Source: Actinoplanes sandaracinus (GTDB lineage Bacteria; Actinomycetota; Actinomycetes; Mycobacteriales; Micromonosporaceae). From it: DNA of 64,000 bases. The translations under genes and the position numbers were made by a program. Where the stretch lies: positions 347,660 through 411,659 of the forward strand of contig NZ_JASCTH010000004.1 of the NCBI RefSeq assembly GCF_030009775.1, given 5' to 3'. Shown in pieces: positions 8,645 to 16,967 of the stretch; positions within the stretch are counted from its first letter, which is position 1, and every line of letters begins with the position of its first letter. The notes below the pieces were generated by a model, which ran no database searches, was not told where the DNA came from, and saw only the letters and a list, made by a program, of their open reading frames with translations.

Positions 8645-8820
8645 CCGGACAGCCTCCTGGGCGCATCCCGCCCGCCGAAGCCACCCACCCGAAGCCCGAC
8701 AACCTCCCGAGCACAACGCCCATAAACCAGACAGCCCGCCGGGCACACCACCCGAGCGGGGCAGCCTCCCGGGCTCACCCACCCATAGACCAGGCAGGCC
8801 CGCCGGGCGCATCCACCGGG
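8645..8820. repeat. Degenerate ~30-base repeats in gene-free stretch
   Basis: The 567 bases between the HMA gene and the GNAT gene hold no credible coding region. From about 8645 to 8820 there are roughly five imperfect units of ~30 bases with the theme gac-a-gcc(t/c)ccgggc-ca. The clearest pair starts at 8719 and 8782 (cccataaaccagacagcccg and cccatagaccaggcaggccc). Open frames through it on both strands are products of high GC. Confidence 0.6.
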
Positions 8821-8916
8821 GCCGGGCGGCCGGCCCCGCCTCGCCGATGTTGTGGGCAGGCTGCTGTGACACCATGCGACCGGCCCTTTGCGGAGACATG
8901 ACGAAGGAGCAGTTCG

Positions 8917-9378
8917 ATGGAAGACCTGGTACGCGACGGGTACGCACTGACCACAGACCCGAAACGCGTCGACTTCACCCGGGTGCACCGTTGGCTCGCC
9001 GAGGAGTCCTACTGGGCGGCCGGCCGCTCGCACGACTTGGTGGCTCGCTCCATCGACGGTTCCCTCCCCTACTCCGTCTTCAACTCTGCCGATGGCGAGC
9101 AGGTGGCCTTCGCCCGCGCGGTGACCGACGGCGCCACCTTCGCCTGGATCTGCGACGTCTTCGTGGACCAGGACCACCGCGGTCACGGCCTCGGGAAATG
9201 GCTGATCGACAGCATCCTGGCCGACCTCTCGGACCGCGGAATCCAGCGCTTCCTGCTCGCCACGAAGGACGCCCACGAGGTCTACCGCCGCTCCGGTTTC
9301 GTCGAGTTGGCCGGCGCCAACCGCTTCATGGAGATCGACCGCCGCCCCACCCGCAACGCCATCCTCGACACGCACTGA
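8917..9378 (+). CDS. GNAT family N-acetyltransferase
   Basis: 153 residues; ATG 7 bases after an AAGGAG site. The acetyl-CoA binding motif A is clear: ICDVFVDQDHRGHGLGKWLI (Q/RxxGxG/A form as DHRGHGLG) near residues 87-106, followed by LLATKDAHEVYRRSGFVEL, the usual motif B. This layout belongs to small single-domain acetyltransferases annotated as GNAT acting on small molecules or peptides. It stands alone between two repeat-rich gene-free stretches, so context gives no substrate. Confidence 0.92.
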   Translation: MEDLVRDGYALTTDPKRVDFTRVHRWLAEESYWAAGRSHDLVARSIDGSLPYSVFNSADGEQVAFARAVTDGATFAWICDVFVDQDHRGHGLGKWLIDSILADLSDRGIQRFLLATKDAHEVYRRSGFVELAGANRFMEIDRRPTRNAILDTH

Positions 9379-9517
9379 CCGCCCGACTCCGGCAACCCCG
9401 CAGCCATCTCCCGTCCGCAACTCCCGCGCACGCCCCAGCCCTCAGACCGAATGCCGCAAGCGCATGCCCCGCGCCGCGTCCCGCCCGAACTCGCGATCTT
9501 GAGGCAACAGCCACCGA

Positions 9518-9565
9518 TTCTGGTGGTCACCGCATCAACATCTTCTGGTGGCCATCGCATCAACG
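9518..9565. repeat. 25-base direct repeat, two copies
   Basis: ttctggtggtcaccgcatca at 9518 recurs with two changes at 9543, a period of 25 bases. It lies in the ~510-base gap between the GNAT gene and recQ, in which I find no gene. Confidence 0.8.
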
Positions 9566-9644
9566 GCGTGAACACGAGGTTCTGGCACGCCTGCGAGGCT
9601 GGACCTGAGGACGCGTGGCCAGCGCGATGCAGATGACGGCGCGG

Positions 9645-9672
9645 CCCGTAGGACATGACCCGTAGGACATGA
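9645..9672. repeat. 14-base perfect tandem duplication
   Basis: cccgtaggacatga occurs twice in tandem (9645-9658 and 9659-9672) with no mismatch, in the same gene-free gap. Confidence 0.9.
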
Positions 9673-9828
9673 ACAGACTCTCGCACCGCCGCACTTACCG
9701 TGCGGCGGCCGGAGCGAACGGGCGGGGCCGGACCACCCAGCCACCAGACCGCCTCGCACAAGCGCGGGCAACCAGCACTAACGCACGGCCCAGACCACCA
9801 AGCACCAACCGCCCACGCCAACGATGCC

Positions 9829-9889
9829 AGCCAGGGCGAACAACCTGGCCGAATGTCAGCCAGGGCGAACAGCCTGGGCCGAGAATGTC
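9829..9889. repeat. ~30-base direct repeat running into recQ stop
   Basis: Two units beginning agccagggcgaacaacctgg (9829) and agccagggcgaacagcctgg (9858), each ending aatgtc. The second unit overlaps the stop codon of recQ (9888-9890), and a third partial copy (agccgg) falls within its last codons. Confidence 0.8.
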
Positions 9890-12065
9890 AGCCGGCTATG
9901 GCCAGAGCCAGCGGGAGGACAGCGGGGGCGCCGGCCTTGCGGAGGGCCCGGCCGGCCAGCGTCAGCGTCCAGCCGGAGTCGGTCAGGTCGTCGACCAGGA
10001 GAACCGGGCCGGCGAGTTGGGACAGCTCCGCTGCCAGCCGCGGCGGCACGGTGAAAGCGTCGTGCAGGGCACGCACCCGTTGGGCGCTGTTGCCGCGATG
10101 GGTGCCGGAGCCGGTGAGAGCGGCCGGGTTCGTGGGTTCGAGAGAGCCGAGCATCGGGAGGCGGCCGACGGTGGCGATGTGCTCGGCGAGGCTGTGGATA
10201 AGTTGTGGATGACGCTGTGAATAAACTGCCACGACAGCGGCAGGACGCTCTTTCCAAGCATCATCACCCCTGGCCCAGGCCTTGAGTATCTCGATCACGG
10301 CACCGGCCAGGTCGGCGGGGATCGGAGCGTCGGGAGACTCCGGTGAGACGGCCGCGCGCAAGCGGTTGCCCCAACCGAGGTCGGAGAGACGGCCGACAGC
10401 CCGGCCCGGTTCGATCTGCTCGGCAGGGGCTATCCGGCCCTTCAGGGTGAGGCCGACCGCGGCCAGGCCGGTGGGCCACATCTTCTTCGGGGCTATCTCA
10501 CCGCCAGGTCGGCCCAGGAAGGCGTCGGCCGCTGCCAGCGAGACCGGAGACACCTCGGTGCCGAACAGTGGCTCGGCGCAGTTGTCACACCGTCCACAAG
10601 GGACGGCCTCAGGATCGTCGAGACACCGGCGGAGGAACTCCATCCGGCAGGCGGTCGTCACGGCGTACTCGATCATGGTTTTCTGCTCGGCCTCGCGTGC
10701 CTCGGCGACGCGTCGGAGCCGAGCTTCGTCATAGGTCCAAGGCTCGCCGGTGGCGAGCCAGCCGCCGCGGGTCCGGCGGACCGCGCCGTCGACATCGAGG
10801 ACCTTGAGCATCAGCTCCAGCCTGGTCCGCCGGAGATCGACCAGCGGCTCCAGGGCCTGGGTCGACATCGGCTGGTCCGGCGAGAGGCGGGAGAGCACCG
10901 CGCGCACCTGGTCCTCCGGCGGGAACGCGAGCGAGGCGAAGTAACGCCAGATCGCGGTGTCCTCGGGGCCCGGCAGCAGCACCACCTCGGCGTGCTCCAC
11001 CGCGCGACCGGCGCGGCCGACCTGCTGGTAGTAGGCGATCGGCGACGGCGGAGCCCCGAGGTGAACGACGAACCCCAGGTCGGGCTTGTCGAAGCCCATC
11101 CCCAGCGCGGAGGTCGCAATCAGCGCCTTGATCTTGTTGGTGAGCAGATCCTGCTCAGCCGCTCGGCGCTCGGCGTCCTCCACCTGGCCGGTGTATGAGG
11201 CCACCTCGAAGCCCCGGGAACGCAGGAATTCGGCGGTCTCGGCGGCCGCCGCGACGGTCAGGGTGTAAACGATGCCGGAACCCGGCAGCCGCTCCAGGTT
11301 GTCGGCGAGCCAGGCCAGCCGGTGCGCGGGATTTTCCAGGCGCAGAGCGGCGAGGCGCAGCGAATCACGCTCAAGCGTGCCGCGCAGGACCAAGGCGTCA
11401 CCGAGCTGGTCGGCGACGTCGGCGGTGACGCGGGCGTTCGCCGTGGCGGTCGTCGCGAGCACGGGGGTACGCGCGGGAAGCCCCGCCAGAAAGGTCCGCA
11501 GCCGCCGGTAGTCCGGGCGGAAGTCGTGCCCCCAGTCGGAGACGCAGTGTGCCTCGTCGACCACGAGCAGGCCGGTGCTGCCGGCGAGACCGGGCAGCAC
11601 ATTGTCGCGGAAGTCGGGGTTGTTCAACCGCTCCGGGCTGATCAGCAGCACATCCACTTCGCCGGCGCGGATCTCCTGCTCGATCAGCGACCACTCGTCG
11701 AGGTTCGCCGAGTTGATGGTGCGCGCCCGGATGCCGGCGCGGGCAGCCGAGTCGACCTGGTTGCGCATGAGCGCCAGCAGCGGCGACACGATGACCGTCG
11801 GACCCGCCGGCCGGTCACCGGACTCGGCCGTGACACCGGCCCGGAGCAGCGCCGTAGCCACGAAGTAGACCGCCGACTTGCCCCACCCGGTGCGCTGCAC
11901 GCACAGCACGCGCCGCCGGTCCACGGTCAGCGCCTCGATCGCCCGCCACTGGTCCTCCCGGAGCACCGCGTGCTCACCGGCGAGCCGGCGAAGCACTTCC
12001 TCGGCACGCTCCCGCACCGCCGCTCGCTCGGCCGTGCCTGCCGTCGTCCCCGTCGTCTCAGTCAC
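9888..12065 (-). CDS. recQ: RecQ-type ATP-dependent DNA helicase with PRTase-like C-terminus
   Basis: 725 residues from a GTG start. Residues ~30-330 form the SF2 core: Walker A QRTGWGKS (57-64), DEAH in VVDEAHCVSDWGHDFRPDYR (168-187; the aromatic-rich RecQ signature), ATTATA, then YYQQVGRAGR (motif VI). Cysteines in ACRMEFLRRC and CGRCDNC form the RecQ zinc site near residues 480-505. No HRDC domain follows. Instead the last ~120 residues end with PVLLVDDLTDSGWTLTLAGR (687-706), which matches the PRPP-binding loop of type I phosphoribosyltransferases (two acidic residues then T-S/D-G-x-T). RecQ proteins with such a ComF-like tail are known in actinobacteria, but the role of the tail is not established. 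It acts on forked and duplex DNA in recombination repair. Confidence 0.93.
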   Translation of the reverse strand: MTETTGTTAGTAERAAVRERAEEVLRRLAGEHAVLREDQWRAIEALTVDRRRVLCVQRTGWGKSAVYFVATALLRAGVTAESGDRPAGPTVIVSPLLALMRNQVDSAARAGIRARTINSANLDEWSLIEQEIRAGEVDVLLISPERLNNPDFRDNVLPGLAGSTGLLVVDEAHCVSDWGHDFRPDYRRLRTFLAGLPARTPVLATTATANARVTADVADQLGDALVLRGTLERDSLRLAALRLENPAHRLAWLADNLERLPGSGIVYTLTVAAAAETAEFLRSRGFEVASYTGQVEDAERRAAEQDLLTNKIKALIATSALGMGFDKPDLGFVVHLGAPPSPIAYYQQVGRAGRAVEHAEVVLLPGPEDTAIWRYFASLAFPPEDQVRAVLSRLSPDQPMSTQALEPLVDLRRTRLELMLKVLDVDGAVRRTRGGWLATGEPWTYDEARLRRVAEAREAEQKTMIEYAVTTACRMEFLRRCLDDPEAVPCGRCDNCAEPLFGTEVSPVSLAAADAFLGRPGGEIAPKKMWPTGLAAVGLTLKGRIAPAEQIEPGRAVGRLSDLGWGNRLRAAVSPESPDAPIPADLAGAVIEILKAWARGDDAWKERPAAVVAVYSQRHPQLIHSLAEHIATVGRLPMLGSLEPTNPAALTGSGTHRGNSAQRVRALHDAFTVPPRLAAELSQLAGPVLLVDDLTDSGWTLTLAGRALRKAGAPAVLPLALAIAG
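10193..10201 (-). promoter_or_regulatory. DnaA-box consensus inside recQ
   Basis: A perfect 9-mer on the minus strand (TTATCCACA as read 5' to 3'), followed at once by a weaker match (ttgtggatg). It lies within codons for PQLIHS of recQ. It may be chance, but two more perfect boxes lie upstream of the same gene. Confidence 0.4.
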
Positions 12066-12102
12066 CCGGCATGTCTATCAGCCCGGGGTGATCTACCCCG
12101 AG

Positions 12103-12128
12103 TTATCCACAGCGGGGAGTTGTCCACA
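12103..12128 (+). promoter_or_regulatory. Two perfect DnaA boxes upstream of recQ
   Basis: TTATCCACA at 12103-12111 and TTGTCCACA at 12120-12128, in direct orientation 17 bases apart and 38-63 bases upstream of the recQ start codon. The first is the E. coli consensus, the second the form favoured in high-GC actinobacteria. Both contain more A/T than the surroundings. They sit where a recQ promoter would be expected, so DnaA could regulate the gene. Confidence 0.6.
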
Positions 12129-12443
12129 GGCCGGCCGCTGGTTTCGAGCGGCGGTTCCGGCGGATCGGCCATGCTGCTGCACGTTCCAGCGGATCGGAGT
12201 TCGGGAGTCGGTGTGCAGACGTCAAGCAGATGGACGGCCCAGAGGGTCGGGCCGCTGGGAGGGGCACGGGCCGTCGGCCGCGTCGTTCCGGCGCGCAGCG
12301 GTGTCAAACCCGCAGAGGCCGGGCCGCGTCCACCACCAGGCGGGCCGGTCGCTGACCGGCCCGTTCCCCCCAGCGGCCGGCGCCTGACGGACGCAGGCGC
12401 CGGCCACACCAGGCCACCCTCGGAGGGCCGCACTAGGCCGTCC

Positions 12444-12560
12444 CCTCGCATCCTCGCATCCTCGCGTCCTCGCGTCCTCGCGTCCTCGCGTCCTCGCGGG
12501 TTCGCGGGTTCGGGGGTTCGCGGGTTCGCGGGTTCGCGGGTTCGCGGGTTCGCGGGTTCG
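12444..12560. repeat. 8-base tandem array made of two unit families
   Basis: About 14.6 units of 8 bases in one continuous phase. The first seven are cctcgcat or cctcgcgt (12444-12499) and the next 7.6 are gttcgcgg, with one gttcgggg (12500-12560). All units share the core (c/t)tcgcg. The region encodes nothing credible; 8 is not a multiple of 3, so any frame through it would shift with each unit. Confidence 0.92.
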
Positions 12561-12815
12561 ATCGGGAGATATGGCCGCACCGGGCCACCTCACTCACAAG
12601 AGGGTGGCGGCGTTCGGTCGACGCTTCAGGATTGGGCGCGCGCCTTCACCCGGTCGGCACCCTTGGCAGAGGAGTGCCGACCGCACCCGGCCGGTGCCTG
12701 AGAGGGCTCTGGCCGCATCCCGGATCGGTGGCACCCCGGTCCGGTGGCGGTAGCCACCCGGACGGGCGGCAGCCGGGCGGGTGCCACCCCGGACGGGCGG
12801 CAACCCGACACCCGG

Positions 12816-12854
12816 GGTGGCACTCGGGGGTGGCACTCGGGGGTGGCACTCGGG
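12816..12854. repeat. 13-base tandem repeat, three copies
   Basis: ggtggcactcggg occurs at 12816, 12829 and 12842 without mismatch, directly after shorter imperfect repeats of cgggcgg and gccacccc. Confidence 0.9.
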
Positions 12855-12869
12855 GCGAATGCTGTCCGG

Positions 12870-13320
12870 CGGCCAAGCCAGAGCGGTCCGGCCGAAGCAA
12901 CGCTGTCCGGTCGAGGCAACGCTCTCCGGCAGGGCCGCGCCGTCCTGAACCAACGCCGTCCAGCCGGGCCGACACCGTCCGGCCGTGGCTGCGCCGACGC
13001 CCTGGAACAACGTTGCGCAGCCGGAACAACGCCCTCCAGCCGAGACTGCGCCGTCCCGGAACAACACCGTCCAGCCGGCCCACACCTTCCGGCCTTGGCC
13101 ACGCCGCCCCTGAACAACACCCAACCCAGACAACGCCATCCCCCGGAACTACACCGCCCAGCCGGACAACACCCCAACCGAGACAACGCCATCCCGGAAC
13201 TACACCGCCCAGCCGGACAACACCCCCGGGACACCCCAGCCGAGACAACGCCATCCCGGAACTACACCGCCCAGCCGGACAACACCCCCGGGACACCCCA
13301 GCCGAGACAACGCCGCCCGG
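12870..13320. repeat. Degenerate repeat block with 62-base tandem units
   Basis: Part of a 1.45-kb stretch (12066-13510) without a believable gene. From 12870 a loose theme of gccg-acaacgcc is repeated many times. It sharpens into long units starting agacaacgcc at 13128, 13181, 13243 and 13305 (spacings 53, 62, 62); the two 62-base copies are identical over almost their whole length. Each unit carries ccatcccggaactacaccgc and gccggacaacaccccc. Open frames on both strands through the block translate to low-complexity repeats with no start signal and are not genes. Confidence 0.85.
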
Positions 13321-13510
13321 CCGGGACAACGCTGCCGGCCGGACCGTGCCGTCCTGCTGGTGACCATGCCGAATCGGACCGGTGCTGAGGCGGCGCACCT
13401 TCGCTGTGCGGTCACCGGAGTGCGCAGTGGGTGGCCGCAGGTGGGCACCGAGGTGGGATGCCTTGGCGGAACGCGGCGAACGGCCGCCGCGTGAATGGAA
13501 ACCTCAGGAC

Positions 13511-13909
13511 ATGACCGAAACGATCGCCGAAAAACTGCTGATCAAGCCCAACTCGACCGTGTGGATCAACGAACCGGCCCGGCTCCCGCTGCTCACTCCC
13601 ATGCCGGAGGGAGTACGGGAGACCGGCACCCTGGCCACCGCGAGCACTGCGGTGTTGTTCGCCGAGGACACCGCCGGCGTGCGGAGACAACTGGAGGATC
13701 ATCGTGCTGACCTGGACAAGCCCGGCGCCTTCTGGATCGCCTATCCGAAGGGCAACAAGGCCGACATCGACCAGGACTCGCTGTGGCCGATCGTGGCCGA
13801 TTTTGACATGCGCCCGTGCGGGCAGATCGTCATCGACGAGCGCTGGTCGGGGCTGCGCTTCCGCACCAACCGGGCCGACGAGGGCCGATTCACCGACGGC
13901 ACGGGATGA
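13511..13909 (+). CDS. DUF3052-like small hypothetical protein
   Basis: 132 residues from the ATG at 13511; the frame is open further upstream, but that part reads into repeat DNA. The pattern KLLIKPNSTVWINEP, then AVLFAEDTAGVRRQLEDH, then GAFWIAYPKGNKADI, and a final DERWSGLRFR resembles actinobacterial DUF3052 proteins, in which a strand-helix unit is followed by a W-hydrophobic-PK motif and a terminal WSGxR. I am not certain of the family. No membrane segment or catalytic motif is visible. It stands alone between two repeat-rich gaps. Confidence 0.78.
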   Translation: MTETIAEKLLIKPNSTVWINEPARLPLLTPMPEGVRETGTLATASTAVLFAEDTAGVRRQLEDHRADLDKPGAFWIAYPKGNKADIDQDSLWPIVADFDMRPCGQIVIDERWSGLRFRTNRADEGRFTDGTG

Positions 13910-14042
13910 CCGGTTCGGTGGGACCAGGGCCGCCATGGGAGGGGCGGGCCTGACCAAGCGGAACTGCACGCGCCGAGCGACACCGTGAAGCCGTGAGCTG
14001 CGATGCCGGGCGAACGGCATGACGGCCGTGCCGCACAAGGAC

Positions 14043-14215
14043 GGGCACACAGCGAACGGCCCCACCCAGCCGTGAGCTGCACCGCCAGCCCAAGGCGAAC
14101 GGCAGCGACCGGCCCGCCACACGAAGACGGGCACACAGCGAACGGCCCCACCCAGCGAACCCGGGCACACAGCGAACGGTCCGCCCAGCGGACCCGGGCA
14201 CACAGCGAACGGCCC
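14043..14215. repeat. Dispersed 20-base repeat in gene-free gap
   Basis: gggcacacagcgaacgg(c/t)cc occurs at 14043, 14129, 14163 and 14196; the last three are spaced 33-34 bases, alternating with c(g/c)cccagcg. The 13910-14302 gap contains no supported gene; the frames crossing it encode repeats of VRCVPG or SLCAR on the minus strand. Confidence 0.88.
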
Positions 14216-14302
14216 ACTTGGTGAAGATGGGCGCGCGGCGGTCAGTTCGCCGAGCATGGGGCTGGCCGCTTGGGTGACGAGCCCGTCCGGGTTGGGGACG
14301 GG

Positions 14303-15028
14303 TCAGCGGCCCAGAACGGAACCGCCGTTGACGTTGATGATCTGGCCGGTCACGAAGCCGCCGCCCGGGCCGACCAGCCAGCGGACGGCCTCGGCGATGT
14401 CGTCGGGAGTGCCGGCCCGCTTGAGCACGCTGGCGTCGACGCGTTTCTGGTGGCCCTCCGGGGTCATCCGGCCGGCGAAGAACTCGCTGTCGGTGACGTA
14501 TCCGGGTGCGATGACGTTCGCTGTGATGCCCTCGGCGCCGAGGGAGGTGGCGAGGTCCAGGCCGTACCCGTGCAGGGCGGCCTTGGCCGCGGAGTAGGGA
14601 CCGCCGCCACCACGCTGGGCGGCGATCGAGCTGGTCAGGATGATCTTGCCGCCAGGGCGGCGCAGGTGCGGAAGGAGCGCGGTGGTCATGAGGACCGCGG
14701 AGAGGACGTTCGAGTCGAGGGTGGCCCGCCAGCGGGCGGCCACTCCGTCGAGGGTGCTGTCGTCGCCGCTGACATACGCCCCCGCGTTGTTGACCAGCAC
14801 GTCGACCGCGCGACCGGCTACGGCTGAGACCACGGCCGGGACCTGGGCCGGGTCGGAGGCGTCCGCGACCACCGCGGTGGCCTGTGGTCCGATCCACTTC
14901 ACCGCATCGTCGAGGACCTCGGCCCGGCGCCCGACGATGATCACGTCGAAGCCCTCGCCGGCGAGCATGCCGGCCGTCGCCTTGCCGATCCCGGTGCCGC
15001 CGCCGGTGACCACTGCGAGTCTTGTCAT
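14303..15028 (-). CDS. Short-chain dehydrogenase/reductase
   Basis: 241 residues, the usual length of a classical SDR. The cofactor loop is TGGGTGIG (residues 8-15), NNAG follows at 80-83, and the catalytic set is Ser133/134 (LTSS), Tyr145 and Lys149 (PYSAAK). The arginines after the second strand (VGRRAEV) favour NADP(H). It ends with INVNGGSV, as in 3-oxoacyl-ACP reductase-like enzymes, but the substrate cannot be told. It is followed downstream by a repeat-filled gap and lies 142 bases from the kinase gene, on the same strand. Confidence 0.93.
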   Translation of the reverse strand: MTRLAVVTGGGTGIGKATAGMLAGEGFDVIIVGRRAEVLDDAVKWIGPQATAVVADASDPAQVPAVVSAVAGRAVDVLVNNAGAYVSGDDSTLDGVAARWRATLDSNVLSAVLMTTALLPHLRRPGGKIILTSSIAAQRGGGGPYSAAKAALHGYGLDLATSLGAEGITANVIAPGYVTDSEFFAGRMTPEGHQKRVDASVLKRAGTPDDIAEAVRWLVGPGGGFVTGQIINVNGGSVLGR

Positions 15029-15170
15029 GACGTCGACCCTATCGACGGATCATCCTTCCGGCGGGCTGGGCCAGCCAACCCCGGGCGGAAGTCAACCGGG
15101 ACGGAGACTGCCGAGTCGCGGCAGAGGCTCACACCCACCCGGGCGAAGACCGCCGCATCGCAGCAGAGGC

Positions 15171-16967
15171 TCACAACGCCAGGGAGAAGCCGGCCGAGCG
15201 TTTCGGCGCCGGGTTGACGTCTCCGTCGGCGGGGGCCGGCACCGGGTTCCTGCGCGGGTTGCCGCCACGGCGGCTCGGGAGGCGTTTCCGCTCCTGGGCG
15301 GTCTCCCGTTCGGTCGATGGTTCCTCGACGGTGGCCGCGTTGACCGAGCCGTCGCCGGCCGAACCGCGGGTGACACCGCCCATGACCTCGGCCCGGCACG
15401 GTTCGCCGTTCAGCACGAAGGACAGCGGCAGCGGGTTCCGGTCGCGGTATCCCCCGTGCAGGGTGAACGTGCCGACCCGGCCCCGCCCGTTCACCGCCAC
15501 GCGGCGGCCCTTCTGCGCCACGGACTCGGGGGTCGCGGCCAGGCGTTGCGTACCCGGGTAGGAGAACTCGACCCGCCAGTCCGACGTCGCGGTAGTCGCC
15601 ACGTTCAGCCGCGCCTCGAAGTAGGCGCCGGAGTCGCGTCGCACCTGGTAGCGAACCGTGCAGTGGACTCGTTCCCGGCCGTCGGCGGGCGGGGCGCCGG
15701 CGGTGGCGTGCGTCCGGGCGGTGTCGCCGGCCTCACGGTGCGGCGGCCCACTGAGGTGCGCCGACCAATTGAGGACGGTGGCGACGAGCAGGATCACGGT
15801 GGCCAGGGCGGCGATGGCCGGTCTCCGGTCCCGGCCGCCTCGCAGACGGTTCGCCGAGAGCACGTCGCGGCCACGCCGGTTGCCGACGAAGAGGCCGCCA
15901 CCCAGCGGCCGCACCGGCCCGAGGCGCAGGGCCGCCCCGATTCTCAGGCCGGCTCTGAGGCGTACGGTCGCGACGGCGCTCGCGGGCCGGCCGAGGCAGG
16001 CCCGCACGGTCTGCCGTACCCCGCTGTTGTCGCCCCGGGCGGCCGGGATGGGCACGACCGCCCGGGCCGCCGGCGTCGCCTGCCGTTCTCCCTGCCGTAA
16101 CGGCGGAATGATCGGGCGCACCCCGATCGTCGCGGCGAGGGCCCTGGCCACCTCGGCGGCCTCGGGCCGGCCCGCGGGCGTCTTCGACAGGCAGCGCAGG
16201 CACAGGTCGGCGACAACGGCCGGCATTCCCGCGAGTTCGGGGATCGGGTCGGGATCGGCGTAGAGGTGGGCGCGGAGGGCTTCGGCGGTGTTCCCGGCGT
16301 TCCACGGCATCCGGCCGGTGAGGGACCGGTAGAGCAGGAGGCCCAGGGCGTAGACGTCGGTGGCGGGAGAGACGGCGGAGCCGCCGAGCCGTTCCGGGGC
16401 GAGGTAGGCCGGGGTGCCGAGCAGGCTGCCGTCCGCGGCGGCGTCCCGCTGGCCGACGACGGCGGAGATGCCGAAGTCGACGATCTTCGCGCCGGAGCCG
16501 GTGAGCATCACGTTCGCGGGTGTGATGTCACGGTGCACGAGCCCTCGCGCATGTGCGGTGGCCAGCGCGGACGCGACCTCGACGGTGATCAGGACGGCTT
16601 CGCGCCAGTCGAGGGAGCCCTGCCGGCCGAGCCGGGCGCCGACGGACTCGCCGTCGTTGAGTTCCATCACCACGTAGGGGACGGTCAGGCGTTCCGAGAT
16701 CGGAGCCTCGCCGAAGTCGTGGATTCCGGTGATGTGCGGGTGGCAGAGGCGTGCGGCGGCCAGTGCCTCCTGCCGCAGGCGGTCGCGGAAGGTGCGGTCC
16801 TCGGCCAGCCGTGGTGAGAGCACCTTCACGGCGACGTCCCTGCCGAGGATCTCGTCGTAACCGCGCCAGACGACCGACATGCCGCCGGCGCCGAGCTTCT
16901 CGATCAGGCGATAGCGGCCGGCCAGACGGAGCGACCCGTCGTGCCCGTTTCGCTCCGTACGCCCCAT
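15171..16967 (-). CDS. Membrane serine/threonine protein kinase (PknB-like catalytic domain)
   Basis: 598 residues from the ATG at 16967; the frame extends 28 codons upstream, but the kinase domain starts right after this ATG. The catalytic domain occupies residues ~18-280: glycine loop GAGGMSVV (26-33), Lys48 in AVKVL, HRDITPANV with Asp147, DFG at 164-166, and APERLGG. The HRDITPAN form is typical of actinobacterial PknB-type kinases. A basic juxtamembrane linker and one membrane segment near residue 380-400 (AIAALATVILLVATVLNWSA) lead to a ~190-residue extracellular part with no PASTA repeats. That part begins with a beta-rich segment (CTVRYQVRRD, WRVEFSYPG), so it may sense a ligand. The tail is Arg/Pro-rich. 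Confidence 0.93.
   Translation of the reverse strand: MGRTERNGHDGSLRLAGRYRLIEKLGAGGMSVVWRGYDEILGRDVAVKVLSPRLAEDRTFRDRLRQEALAAARLCHPHITGIHDFGEAPISERLTVPYVVMELNDGESVGARLGRQGSLDWREAVLITVEVASALATAHARGLVHRDITPANVMLTGSGAKIVDFGISAVVGQRDAAADGSLLGTPAYLAPERLGGSAVSPATDVYALGLLLYRSLTGRMPWNAGNTAEALRAHLYADPDPIPELAGMPAVVADLCLRCLSKTPAGRPEAAEVARALAATIGVRPIIPPLRQGERQATPAARAVVPIPAARGDNSGVRQTVRACLGRPASAVATVRLRAGLRIGAALRLGPVRPLGGGLFVGNRRGRDVLSANRLRGGRDRRPAIAALATVILLVATVLNWSAHLSGPPHREAGDTARTHATAGAPPADGRERVHCTVRYQVRRDSGAYFEARLNVATTATSDWRVEFSYPGTQRLAATPESVAQKGRRVAVNGRGRVGTFTLHGGYRDRNPLPLSFVLNGEPCRAEVMGGVTRGSAGDGSVNAATVEEPSTERETAQERKRLPSRRGGNPRRNPVPAPADGDVNPAPKRSAGFSLAL

Noticed and set aside
8350..8916. Coding genes in this gap
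   Set aside because: Open frames on both strands overlap, lack start signals, and follow imperfect ~30-base repeats.
12066..12560. Replication origin near the DnaA boxes
   Set aside because: Only two boxes, and no dnaA, dnaN or rpmH gene; a regulatory role at recQ is more likely.
12870..13320. CRISPR array
   Set aside because: Units are direct and nearly contiguous, with no unique spacers of constant length and no cas genes.
12632..13398. Frames of about 240 codons on both strands
   Set aside because: They translate the 62-base and related repeats, change frame with unit number, and lack ribosome sites; taken as repeat DNA.
13741..14897. Minus-strand frames with repeated VRCVPG and SLCAR
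   Set aside because: Products of the 33-base repeats at 14129-14215 and of the antisense of an SDR gene.
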